A DNA stretch of 45,965 nucleotides from Paraburkholderia sp. BCC1885 (lineage in GTDB: Bacteria; Pseudomonadota; Gammaproteobacteria; Burkholderiales; Burkholderiaceae). Positions 24,187 to 32,627 of the stretch are shown here, in pieces; within the stretch, counting starts at the first letter, position 1; every line of letters begins with the position of its first letter. The notes beneath the pieces are model-generated. The model had not been told where the DNA came from. It worked only from the letters and a program-made list of their open reading frames with translations, and did no database searches. The stretch covers positions 1-45,965 of the forward strand of contig NZ_CAAJGM010000217.1 in the NCBI RefSeq assembly GCF_900996235.1. Reading direction: 5' to 3'. Made by a program: the position numbers and the translations under genes.

Positions 24187-25166
24187 CGCGGCGTGGTCGC
24201 CTCGACGCATACCATCGGCACTGAGTCCGTGGCGCCGAGGTATCGTGGCGCGGTGTCGGGTCGGATTGGCGGTGGCGGAGCGGGACTGGGCGCATTGCTG
24301 GCTTCGCTCACCTTCCTTACGATGTCGGCGTTGTTCCCGGGTGAGCAGTTCGAGGCGTGGGGCTGGCGCTGCATGTTTTTCACGGCATCGTCAGTTCGAT
24401 GCTCGGACTCTTTGTCTTCAACAGTCTCGAAGAGTCGCCGCTGTGGAAAAAGCTTGCGGCCGAGAAGGCCGCCAAAGCGGCTGCGATTGCTTCACGCGAC
24501 GGCATCGGCAACGCGCCTGCCGAGGTTGTGCGCTCGCCGCTGCGCACGTTATTTTCCAGGGACTATCGCTCGATCCTGCTCGTGAACCTGCTGCTGACCA
24601 TCGGCGGCGGCAGCGGCTACTACCTGACCTCAGGCTATCTGCCGACCGTGCTGAAGGCGGTCAGCCACGTGCCGAATGGCTCGGCGGCTGCGATCCTGAT
24701 GATCTCCAGCATTGGCGTCGTGATTGCGTCAGTCGGGGCTGGCCATCTCAGCATCTTCATCGGCCGCAAGAGCACATTCATATGGATTGGCCTGATCCGG
24801 CTCTTTGCGTTGCCGGCACTGTTCCTGCTGCTGCCTACCGCGCAGAGCATGACGATGATCGGCGTCTATGCGGAAGTGTTGAGCGCGCTCGGTAGCGCGG
24901 GCTATGCGCCGATCCTGATCTTTCTCAACGAACGGTTTCCGACAGCGATTCGCGCGACCGGCACAGGCCTCTCCTGGAACATTGGCTTTGCCATTGGCGG
25001 CATGATGCCGACCGCCGTGTCGCTGGTCGCCAAAGACGCAAGCGAGTTGCCGCTGACGCTGGCGGTCTTCGTGGGCGTGATCAGCGTGATCTTCCTCGCC
25101 GGCGCGTTTGTGGTGCCTGAGACGCTCGGCAAGCTCGACAAAACGGTTTTCCGCGAAGCGGTTTAA
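24187..25166 (+). pseudogene. MFS transporter, 5'-truncated and frameshifted
   Basis: Two overlapping frames together encode a major-facilitator transporter: TIGTESVAPRYRGAVSG, GGGGAGLGALLASLTF and GWRCMFFT in the first, then GIVSSMLGLFVFNSLEESPL through to PETLGKLDK in the second. The join needs one extra base between 24384 and 24385 (ACG-GC reads as if ACG-GGC), a single-base deletion. The first four or so helices are also missing, since homology starts at about 24187. Helices 5-12 remain. The truncation makes it a pseudogene regardless of the frameshift. The family is the metabolite:proton symporters; substrate unknown. Confidence 0.85.
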
Positions 25167-25211
25167 GGCACGCTGAGGGCGTTGGGCGAGCGCCCATGAA
25201 GACCGCCAGCG

Positions 25212-25909
25212 TCAGCGCACAGACACACCGGTCGTCATCCGGCGAATCTCGTCCGTGATGATTTCGATCAGCGCGTGCGCTGCCGGACCGATAGGCCGCT
25301 TCGGATGGCTCACGCGAATGATGTGCCGCACGATCGGCGGCGAGACGATGGGATAGGCGCGCAGCAGGCCTTCGTCGACCTCGCGCTGCACGACGACACG
25401 CGGCAGGATCGTCGCCACCTGACTCTGTTCGACGAACTGCACAATCGTGCTCAGCAGGTCGATTTCGAACGTCGGCTTGATGACGATATCGGCCGCCATC
25501 AATTCCGCGTCGAGCACGCCGCGCAGGCCGTTGCGCCGCGTCGGCAGCACCAGTTCGACGGCAGGCAGATGGGCGAGGTCGACTTCCGCGGACAATTCGA
25601 CGCCGTGTGCGGCACTCGTCACGGACACCATCTCTTCGTCGAGCAGCGGCGCCACATCGAGTGAGAGGCGCCGCGCGGCTTGTTGATGATGGCCGCATCC
25701 AGTCGGCCCGCTTCAACGGCGTCGATCAACTGCGTGCTGAACCCGTCAGCCACCGAGACTTCCACTTGCGGAAACAGCGCGTTGAACTTCGCGAGCGATT
25801 CAGGCAAAACGCTTTGCGCCTCGGACGCGACGATGCCAAGCGAGACCCGGCCGGTGACGATCACATCGCGCTGGCTCAATTGCTCGCGTGCATGGTCGAT
25901 GTCGCGCAT
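25212..25909 (-). pseudogene. LysR-family regulator, N-terminally truncated and frameshifted
   Basis: The minus-strand frames 25909-25619 and 25655-25212 together form a LysR co-inducer domain. The first ends with GFSTQLIDAVEAGRLDAAI and INKP; the second continues LSLDVAPLLDEEMVSVTSA and ends HALIEIITDEIRRM. The reading frame must shift near 25668-25678. The DNA-binding winged helix is absent: translation begins in the linker helix (HAREQLSQRD...TGRVSLGIV). It cannot bind DNA as a normal LysR protein. It converges with the broken MFS gene, and both belong to the same decayed stretch. Confidence 0.82.
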
Positions 25910-26300
25910 GACAGTTTTTTAGTGGACAAACGCGCGCGTGGGCTACCCCCGTGCACAGCACGCATCCGTCAACGGTAGGGCCACAGTAGGGCGCGCAGGG
26001 CCGATTGTCTTCCCTATGCCTGCGCAGTTTTTGCGGAATGCTGCCGTACTTTCACATCTGAAGGCTGCGCAGCTGGGGGCGCAGAGATCCGACAAGTCTT
26101 CGCAGAAAAGGAGCACCTGATCGACCTTGAGGATGCCCTCGAGTTCGTCGGCACTCTGAATCCTCGTGCGTCGCGTGAATTTCGACAAGGTCCTGCCACA
26201 GCTGAAGCTTGCGTCAGGGTTGAATCCCGGTAGGTCGTTCGATGCGCCAATGCCCAAAAATCGAGGCGTCTGTCGCCACACGGACGCCTCGATCTCGCAC
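25910..26300. other. Gene-free region
   Basis: About 390 bases with no gene recognised on either strand. The minus strand holds an open frame of 119 codons (26302-25943), but its translation matches no family known to me and it runs through the terminator region, so it is not called. The interval separates the decayed block from the GMC dehydrogenase operon. Confidence 0.4.
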
Positions 26301-26332
26301 AAAAAACGCTCCTGCGAAGTCTCGTAGGAGCG
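26301..26332 (-). terminator. Intrinsic terminator of the GMC dehydrogenase operon
   Basis: On the minus strand an 11-bp stem (CGCTCCTACGA pairing with TCGCAGGAGCG, one G-T wobble) with a 4-base loop spans 26332-26307. It is followed directly by TTTTTT at 26306-26301. It starts 13 bases after the stop of the cytochrome c gene at 26345. Stem, loop and T-run fit a rho-independent terminator. Confidence 0.88.
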
Positions 26333-26344
26333 AGCGTCGCAACG

Positions 26345-27646
26345 CTACTGCCCCAGATGTTTGCGCACGTCCTTTACCTGATCCGCCGTCACGCGTGAAG
26401 CGTTATTGCCCCAGCTCGATCTGACGAACGTCGCCAGTTCGGCGACCTGTTCGTCGTCGTAGCGCCAGGCGAATGGCGGCATGGCAAGCGGCGACGGCGC
26501 GCCTGCAGTCGACGGCAGACGCGAGCCATTCAGGATGACTGTAATCAGCGAGTCAGAGTGGGCTGCGAGCACCATCGGGTTGTTGGCGAGCGAAGGGAAC
26601 ACCCGCGACGCGCCCTGCCCATTCTGCCGGTGACATGCCGCGCAGCTGTCGATGTAGATGCTCGCGCCCGGCCCCGTTGCCGAGCCGGCCATGATCGACT
26701 TGAGCGTCGCATCGCTCGCCTGGAACGACGTCGCATCTTGCTGGCGAGACGACAGGCTCTTCAGATACGTCGCGATCGCATGCAGGTCAGCGTCGCTGAG
26801 ATACTGTGTGCTGTGCTCGACCACTTCGCCCATTGGACCCGTCACGGCAGAGTGAGGACCACGTCCGGTTTGCAGTAGCGCGACAATATCCTGTTCGGAC
26901 CAGCTACCCAATCCCGATCCGGCATCGCTGCGCAGATTGATCGGCGAAGCATGATCCAGCACGGCACCGGACAGATAGAGCGAGGTCTTGCCGCTCAGGT
27001 CCAGCTCCTGCATGGCCGCCCCGCGCGGCGTGTGACACGCGCCGCAGTGGGCGAGACCTTGCACGAGATAGGCGCCGCGATTCCATTCCGCGCTCTGGGA
27101 GTCGACGGGCTGGAAGCGTGAGTCGTCATGGAACGCGCGGTCCCACAGCGCGAGCGGCCAGCGGACGCTCAATGGCCAGACAATGTCGGCACGCCGGTTT
27201 GGCTGACTCGAAGCCGGCACCTTGGTGGTGAAGTACGCGTACAGATCCTTGAGATCCGCGTCGCTCACTTTCGCATAGGACGTGTAGGGCATCGCAGGGT
27301 ACAGATGCCGTCCGTCCTTTGCGACACCTTCACGCATGACGAGCACGAAGTCGTCGAACGAGTAGCCGCCCACACCATGCTCGTGATCCGAGGTGATGTT
27401 GGTCGAATAGATCGTGCCGACCGGCGTCTTGAAGGGGTAGCCGCCCGCGAACGGATCGCCGCCCTTCGCCGTGTGACAGGCCATGCAGTCGGCGGCGCGG
27501 GCAAGGTATTCGCCATGCACGGGGTCGCCGGCACGCGCCGCGACATCTGCGGCCACGTTCACGGCGGGCTTGCTCCATGTGGAGGCCCAACTGCCTGCAA
27601 CGACAATCGCGATCGCGGCGATGGGGATGAGGAGTCTCTTGCGCAT
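26345..27646 (-). CDS. Tri-haem cytochrome c subunit of membrane GMC dehydrogenase
   Basis: 433-residue periplasmic cytochrome subunit with three haem motifs: CMACH (54-58), CGACH (201-205) and CAACH (335-339). An N-terminal signal or anchor (LLIPIAAIAIVVAGSWAS) is present. Landmarks TNITSDHEHGVGGYSFDDF, GRHLYPAMPYTSYAK and WNRGAYLVQGLAHCGACHTP match the cytochrome subunit of gluconate, sorbitol and alcohol dehydrogenases. It takes electrons from the flavoprotein encoded just upstream (12-base gap) and passes them to quinone or an oxidase. GGGGAG six bases before the ATG supports the start. An intrinsic terminator follows. Confidence 0.94.
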   Translation of the reverse strand: MRKRLLIPIAAIAIVVAGSWASTWSKPAVNVAADVAARAGDPVHGEYLARAADCMACHTAKGGDPFAGGYPFKTPVGTIYSTNITSDHEHGVGGYSFDDFVLVMREGVAKDGRHLYPAMPYTSYAKVSDADLKDLYAYFTTKVPASSQPNRRADIVWPLSVRWPLALWDRAFHDDSRFQPVDSQSAEWNRGAYLVQGLAHCGACHTPRGAAMQELDLSGKTSLYLSGAVLDHASPINLRSDAGSGLGSWSEQDIVALLQTGRGPHSAVTGPMGEVVEHSTQYLSDADLHAIATYLKSLSSRQQDATSFQASDATLKSIMAGSATGPGASIYIDSCAACHRQNGQGASRVFPSLANNPMVLAAHSDSLITVILNGSRLPSTAGAPSPLAMPPFAWRYDDEQVAELATFVRSSWGNNASRVTADQVKDVRKHLGQ

Positions 27647-27658
27647 CGTCGTCTCCCC

Positions 27659-29437
27659 TTATGCCTGGACCATCGGTCCGGGGTTCTTCAGGTACTGCGA
27701 GCGGATGTTGCTTGCCGCCCAGTACGCGAGACCTCCCACCAGACCCGTCGGGTTGTAGCCGATCCCGTGAGCGAACGTGTTCGAGCCGAGCACGAACAGG
27801 TTGGGCACATCCCAGCTCTGCAGGTACTTGTTGACCGCACTGGTCTTCGGATCGGCGCCCATCGGCGTGCCGCCGCACACGTGCGTGCTCTGGTACACGC
27901 GTGTATCCCAGTGCATGCCCGGCTTGAAGACGCGGCCCGAGATGCTCTTCGGATTCATCGCGTGGCCGATCTCCATCATCTTGCCGCCCACATACGCAGC
28001 CGAGCGCAGATCGTTGTCGTTCCAGTCGAACGTGAGGCGCAGCAGCGGGGTGCCATACGCGTCCTTGTAGGTCGGATCGAGGTCCGCGTAATACGCACGG
28101 TTTGCGAGACTCGTGCACTGCGATTCAATGCGGCCGGTGTGCAGGAAATTATCGACGACAGCCTGCTTCCAGCCGGTTCCCCACTTCGGCGAACCACTCG
28201 GAAGCGGAACGCCGCGTACCGGACCGTTGCCCGTCTGACGCCCCCAGATCACGCCGCCGCCAATAAAGCCGAGCGGGCCATGATCGAAGTTGTCGGCATT
28301 GAATTCCTCAATCACCTGGCCACCGCCGCCTGTCCCGATGAACTGGTTGATGTAGACGTCCTTGTCCCAGAACACGTTGACGCTGTTGATGTACTGGTAG
28401 CAGAGGTTGCGACCCACCACACCTTCGTTCGTGTCAACGTTGAACGGCGTGCCGATTTTCGACGACAGCATCAACCGGATGTTGTGCAGATGGAACGCGG
28501 CGAGCACGACCATGTCCGCGGGTTGTTCGACTTCGTTGCCTTCGGCGTCGATGTAAGTCACGCCGACCGCGCGTTTGCCGCTGTTGTCCAGATTCACGCG
28601 CGTCACATGTGAATTCACGCGCAGTTCGAAATTGGGTTTGCGCAGCAGGGCAGGGATGATCGTTGTCTGCGGCGAGGCCTTCGAATAGTTCAGGCAGCCG
28701 TAGTCGCTACAGAAGCCGCAGAAATTGCACGGTCCCAACTGGCAGCCGTATTCGTTCTGGTAAGCGCCCGACGCGTTGCCGGCCGGCAGCGGGAACGGCT
28801 TGTAGCCGAGGCTTTTCGCGGCGGCCGCGAACAGACGCCCGGTCGGATGATCCGGAAGCGGCGGCAGCGGATATTCGCGCGAGCGATAGCCTTCGAACGG
28901 GTTGCCCCCTTCGACCGGCGCGCCCTTGATGTTGCCTGCCTTGCCGGATGTGCCGCACACATATTCGAAGCGGTCGAAGTGCGGTTCCAGCTCATCGTAG
29001 CTGACGCCCCAGTCTTGCAGGTTCATGTCCGAAGGGATGAACTTCTCGCCGTAGCGCTCCTTCACGCGGCTATAGAGACGCAGTTCGTCCGGCGCCACCC
29101 GCGACTGCACGCCCGACCAGTGTGTGCCGGCACCGCCCACGCCTTCGCCCGGTTTGAACGAGCCCATCTGGCGATACGGCAGCGCGACGTCTTCCTTCCG
29201 GTGACGCGCCGTGATCGTGGTCTTCGCGAGATTCTGAAGCAGCGCCTGGCGTGCGGAATATTTCACCTCGTCGACGATCTGCGGATACGCGAAGTCAGGA
29301 ATCGTATCGCGATTGTCGCCGCGCTCGAGCGCTACGACGTCGAGGCCGGCGTTCGCCAGTTCGATTGCCATGATGGCGCCGGTCCAGCCGAAGCCGACGA
29401 TCACCACGTCTTTATGCGGTTTCTTGATGGTTGCCAT
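27659..29437 (-). CDS. GMC-family FAD dehydrogenase, large catalytic subunit (gluconate 2-dehydrogenase-like)
   Basis: 592-residue flavoprotein of the glucose-methanol-choline family. The FAD Rossmann motif VVIVGFGWTGAIMAIELANAG is at residues 11-31. A GGAGTHWSG flavin motif follows, then a cysteine cluster at Cys237, 240, 243 and 248 (GPCNFCGFCSDYGC). That cluster resembles the iron-sulfur segment of Burkholderia FAD glucose dehydrogenase. The C-terminal HVCGGTPMG and NPTGLVGGLAYWAA carry the catalytic His and FAD contacts. The ATG at 29437 is chosen from MATIKKPHKD and GAGG upstream. There is no signal peptide, so it is probably exported by piggyback on the Tat-signalled small subunit just upstream. 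Substrate: a sugar acid, sugar or polyol, not resolvable here. Confidence 0.94.
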   Translation of the reverse strand: MATIKKPHKDVVIVGFGWTGAIMAIELANAGLDVVALERGDNRDTIPDFAYPQIVDEVKYSARQALLQNLAKTTITARHRKEDVALPYRQMGSFKPGEGVGGAGTHWSGVQSRVAPDELRLYSRVKERYGEKFIPSDMNLQDWGVSYDELEPHFDRFEYVCGTSGKAGNIKGAPVEGGNPFEGYRSREYPLPPLPDHPTGRLFAAAAKSLGYKPFPLPAGNASGAYQNEYGCQLGPCNFCGFCSDYGCLNYSKASPQTTIIPALLRKPNFELRVNSHVTRVNLDNSGKRAVGVTYIDAEGNEVEQPADMVVLAAFHLHNIRLMLSSKIGTPFNVDTNEGVVGRNLCYQYINSVNVFWDKDVYINQFIGTGGGGQVIEEFNADNFDHGPLGFIGGGVIWGRQTGNGPVRGVPLPSGSPKWGTGWKQAVVDNFLHTGRIESQCTSLANRAYYADLDPTYKDAYGTPLLRLTFDWNDNDLRSAAYVGGKMMEIGHAMNPKSISGRVFKPGMHWDTRVYQSTHVCGGTPMGADPKTSAVNKYLQSWDVPNLFVLGSNTFAHGIGYNPTGLVGGLAYWAASNIRSQYLKNPGPMVQA

Positions 29438-29441
29438 TCGC

Positions 29442-30173
29442 TTAGCCTCGCTTGCCGTACATGCTGACCGGTCCATACGGATAAGGCTTGGATTCGACAG
29501 CCCATTCCAGATAATCGGCGCGCACGCCGGGGTAGCCGATCATTTTCCAGGCGGCCATGTCTTTGTTGCCACCGTGCATCGGATCGCAGAAGTAGCCTTC
29601 CATGACGTTCGTCAACAGGAAACCGCTGAAGAACGACTTCAGATTGAAGTCGTCCTTGATCTCGCCCGCTTCCATCTGTTTGAGGAACTGCGTCTGCTGT
29701 GCAGGCGGCAATTCGGCGAAGGTCTTGCCCGCGAAATTCTTGCGGAAATACGCGTTGATGGCGCGGATGCCGAGACGGTATTGCTGTTTCGGCGTGAGCT
29801 TGGACTGATAGCCGAAATCGGGCGCGCCCTTCAGGAACGGTCCTTCCATGTACCAGCGCGACGCGTCGCCGTAGGGCGTCTGCATCTGCCGGTCGATGTA
29901 CTGCGGCACGCCGAGCTCCACCGCGCCGGGTCCTACGTGGTCCTTAGGAATCAACTGGTCGCAGGCGGCATTCACGAAGGCCCATTCTTCAGGCGTGAAA
30001 TAACCGGGGCGGTAGTTTTCTTCGGTGGGTTGATTGGGCGGAGGGGCGCTCAACGCGCGGTCTGCGTCCGTCGGCAACAAAGCGGTTGCTGAGGTTGAGA
30101 TCGCTGCGATGGGGGCAATGACTATCGTTCTCTTGAGAAACGAGCGTCGACTGTTGTCCTGTGAAGTCGTCAT
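29442..30173 (-). CDS. Gluconate 2-dehydrogenase subunit 3 family protein, Tat-exported small subunit
   Basis: 243-residue gamma subunit. A twin-arginine signal is visible (NSRRSFLKRTIVIAPIAAIS). The mature part has family landmarks YFTPEEWAFVNAACDQLIP, GVPQYIDRQMQTPYG and the C-terminal EGYFCDPMHGGNKD with KMIGYPG. It is the first gene of a three-gene operon; the large subunit starts four bases after its stop. In this family the small subunit is required for export and maturation of the flavoprotein. AAGG seven bases before the ATG supports the start. Confidence 0.94.
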   Translation of the reverse strand: MTTSQDNSRRSFLKRTIVIAPIAAISTSATALLPTDADRALSAPPPNQPTEENYRPGYFTPEEWAFVNAACDQLIPKDHVGPGAVELGVPQYIDRQMQTPYGDASRWYMEGPFLKGAPDFGYQSKLTPKQQYRLGIRAINAYFRKNFAGKTFAELPPAQQTQFLKQMEAGEIKDDFNLKSFFSGFLLTNVMEGYFCDPMHGGNKDMAAWKMIGYPGVRADYLEWAVESKPYPYGPVSMYGKRG

Positions 30174-30272
30174 TCGGTTTACCTTTTGAAAGTGATCGGC
30201 CGCGTTGCGTGGCCGGCCTCAGAAAGCGATGCTGCCGGTCGGGCCGGCAAGACGGGTGTGTGCTGACGGGCG

Positions 30273-31823
30273 TCACGTGATCGTGAAAACCTCTACGAAG
30301 CTGTGCAACTGGGCGGACTGCTCGTTGAGCGCCTGTGCCGCGGCGGTGGCCTGCTCGACGAGTGCCGCGTTTTGTTGCGTGATCGCGTCCATCTGACTAA
30401 CGGCCGTATCGACCTGCTCGATGCCCGCGCTCTGCTGGACGGCTGCCGCTGCAATCTCGTTCATGATGCCGCTGACCTGGCGCACGGAGCTCAACACTTC
30501 GCCCATGGTCTTGCCTGCGTCCGCCACGAGCTCCGTACCCAGCGCGACGGTTTCGCTCGATTCGGCTATGAGGTCCTTGATTTCCTTCGCGGCGGCTGCC
30601 GAGCGCTGCGCAAGGCTTCGCACTTCGGATGCAACGACGGCGAAGCCCCGGCCCTGTTCCCCGGCGCGGGCGGCTTCGACGGCCGCATTGAGCGCGAGGA
30701 TGTTGGTCTGGAAAGCGATGCCTTCAATGATCCCGGTGATATCGGCAATCTTGCGAGAGCTGTTGCTGATGTCGCCCATTGCGCTGACAGCGCGATCGAC
30801 CTTTTCGTTGCCCTGAGAGGACACCACGGATGTCTTGTCGGCGAGCGATTGCGCTGCGCGCGCATGTTCCGCGTTCTGCTTTACCGTGGCGGTCAGCTCG
30901 CTCATGCTCGAGGCAGTCTGTTCGAGCGATGCAGCCTGTTCTTCGGTGCGGGACGACAGGTCCATTGTTCCCGATGCGATCTCACGCGTGGCGGTGGTGA
31001 TCGCTTCACTGCTGTCGCGCACGGCGCGTACAGTCTTGGTGAGGCTTGCCCGCATGTCTTCGACGCCATGCAGCAACGTACCCATTTCGTCGTTCGTGAG
31101 AATCTCGAGAGGGCGGCTCAGATCTCCTGCGGCTATGGCCCGGAAGTGGTCGAGCGCATTGTTGAGCGGACCCATGATTGCGCGTCGCAATGCAATCCAG
31201 CTGACGCAGGCAGCGAGCGCGCCGATCACGATCATGCCGACCGATAGCACGAAGAAGAGACGGAAGCTCGATTCGGCGGCGTCGTAGTGGTTCTTTGCAT
31301 TCGCGTAGAGCGCCTTCTTGACGTCTTCGTTAGCCGCGCTCATCTGCGAGTACAGATCGCTCAACTGTGTCATGGCGATGGAGTCGATTCGCGCCCGGTC
31401 GTTCGCCTTCACGGCGCCGATGAAGGCCATCACCGCGTCGCGCATCGCCTTGCGGCGCTGCGTTGCCTGGTCGATCATTGCCGCTTCATTGGGCTCGTGA
31501 ACCTGATCGACAAATTGCTGCCACCACTTATCGGACTGCGCAAAAAAGCCGCTGGCTCGCGCGAGTTGGTCACCTGCCTGCGGATCGTCGGGATGTAGCG
31601 CGACGCGATCCAGCACGAGGCGCGTTCGGGCGATGTAAATCTCCGCGTTTCCGATGTTTGTCGCAGCGGTCAGCTTGTTCTGATACGTGTCGCGGTTCGC
31701 GTCGTTGGCGCGCTTTGCTCCCACCAGGCCGAGAATGCCGATTGCCAGCATAAGGACTGCCAGAAAACCCATCGTCAGGGCGATACGCGCCTGTAATGAG
31801 ACGGTTGCCTTACTCGAATTCAT
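30273..31823 (-). CDS. Methyl-accepting chemotaxis protein
   Basis: 516-residue chemoreceptor. Helix TM1 spans about residues 14-36, followed by a periplasmic four-helix-bundle sensor domain to about 186. TM2 is at 187-212, then HAMP and a cytoplasmic signalling domain with the conserved hairpin (GIAFQTNILALNAAVEAARA, then GEQGRGFAVVASEVRSLAQR). The C-terminus SFVEVFTIT lacks an NWETF-type CheR-docking pentapeptide. The ATG at 31823 is chosen because GGGAG lies five bases upstream and TM1 follows; the frame continues upstream without homology. A sigma-28-like promoter is found at 31978-32004. It sits 99 bases upstream of the GMC dehydrogenase operon on the same strand, so it may sense that enzyme's substrate (inference). 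Confidence 0.94.
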   Translation of the reverse strand: MNSSKATVSLQARIALTMGFLAVLMLAIGILGLVGAKRANDANRDTYQNKLTAATNIGNAEIYIARTRLVLDRVALHPDDPQAGDQLARASGFFAQSDKWWQQFVDQVHEPNEAAMIDQATQRRKAMRDAVMAFIGAVKANDRARIDSIAMTQLSDLYSQMSAANEDVKKALYANAKNHYDAAESSFRLFFVLSVGMIVIGALAACVSWIALRRAIMGPLNNALDHFRAIAAGDLSRPLEILTNDEMGTLLHGVEDMRASLTKTVRAVRDSSEAITTATREIASGTMDLSSRTEEQAASLEQTASSMSELTATVKQNAEHARAAQSLADKTSVVSSQGNEKVDRAVSAMGDISNSSRKIADITGIIEGIAFQTNILALNAAVEAARAGEQGRGFAVVASEVRSLAQRSAAAAKEIKDLIAESSETVALGTELVADAGKTMGEVLSSVRQVSGIMNEIAAAAVQQSAGIEQVDTAVSQMDAITQQNAALVEQATAAAQALNEQSAQLHSFVEVFTIT

Positions 31824-31977
31824 TTCAACTCCCAGATACCGCAGCATACGTTGTAAATATTTACAGATAACAAGAGCTGGGTCGCACCGCCCTTTTGCGC
31901 TTCCGATGGTTGAGCGAGGCGGTCTTGACTGCGTCTCGCTCATGGTTTTTGAATGCAAAATTCAAAATACCCTATAT

Positions 31978-32004
31978 ACATCGGCAAATTCCGGAGGAAA
32001 TTTA
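31978..32004 (-). promoter_or_regulatory. Sigma-28 (FliA)-like promoter upstream of the chemoreceptor
   Basis: Read on the minus strand: TAAA (32004-32001), 15 bases, then GCCGATGT (31985-31978). The FliA consensus is TAAA, 15 bases, GCCGATAA, so ten of twelve consensus positions match at the correct spacing. It points toward the chemoreceptor, whose start is about 155 bases downstream, a long but acceptable leader. Chemoreceptors are typical FliA targets. Confidence 0.6.
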
Positions 32005-32627
32005 GGGTTGTTTTCAACTTCTTTGCGGAGAAGAGGGCATTCGATGCAATCTAATGCGTGCCCCGTGGACGTGGCGATGCCATGAAATAACGCGAAGAAT
32101 GGAGGAGATGGCTGATGTACGGCGACGATTGCCTGCTATTGCAACGTCGCTTTCAATGCGCGTGATGTGCTTCTGGCGCCAGGGAACAACCTTTCAACGT
32201 TTCACAATGAGTCGTCCTGCGCAGGCGGGGCGGCGCCGAGTGCCGCTTCGTTGCTTTGTACGATGCGATTGCGGCCCTCGCGTGGGAGCCGAAAATATAA
32301 ATGCCGAGCGGCGATGAAATGACCGGCGACGCCGCCCCCGCGCCCCTATCGCCGTAGTAGTGAAAAAGTCACAAAAATGAGTTTAATTCGAAAGACACGG
32401 GTGTCGGTCGTGGAAAGAATATCGGGTACAGAGTGTCCCGAACCGGAACCGGTTGGACTCGCAATGTGCGAACAACGCACCAGGAAGGTCGCGATTGTCT
32501 CCTAATGAAGGGTCGCCGAGACCTCGCAGAAAGCAGGGTGCTATGGGCGGGGCCGCTGGTTTCCGTACAAGGTGATGGTTCGTTGCAGTGGAACTCCAGG
32601 CATCAAACCTTCCTTGGACTAGCACCT
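32005..32627. other. Intergenic region without a recognisable gene
   Basis: About 620 bases between the chemoreceptor promoter and the large regulator gene. Several short open frames exist, but none shows a recognisable protein. The frame of the regulator itself is open upstream to 32433, but that part has no homology. Parts are AT-rich for this genome (around 31960-32010 and 32370-32400), as expected of promoter DNA. Confidence 0.4.

Noticed and set aside
25943..26302. 119-codon minus-strand frame between the LysR remnant and the cytochrome operon
   Set aside because: Not recognisable as any protein, no ribosome site, and it abuts the terminator of the upstream operon.
27128..28612. Open frame of 494 codons on the plus strand opposite the GMC dehydrogenase operon
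   Set aside because: It is antisense to two well-supported genes, and its translation (rich in Arg, His, Val) matches no family; long antisense frames are common at this GC content.
30303..31247. Open frame of 314 codons on the plus strand opposite the chemoreceptor
   Set aside because: It is the antisense shadow of the repetitive Ala-rich signalling domain; no recognisable protein and no ribosome site.
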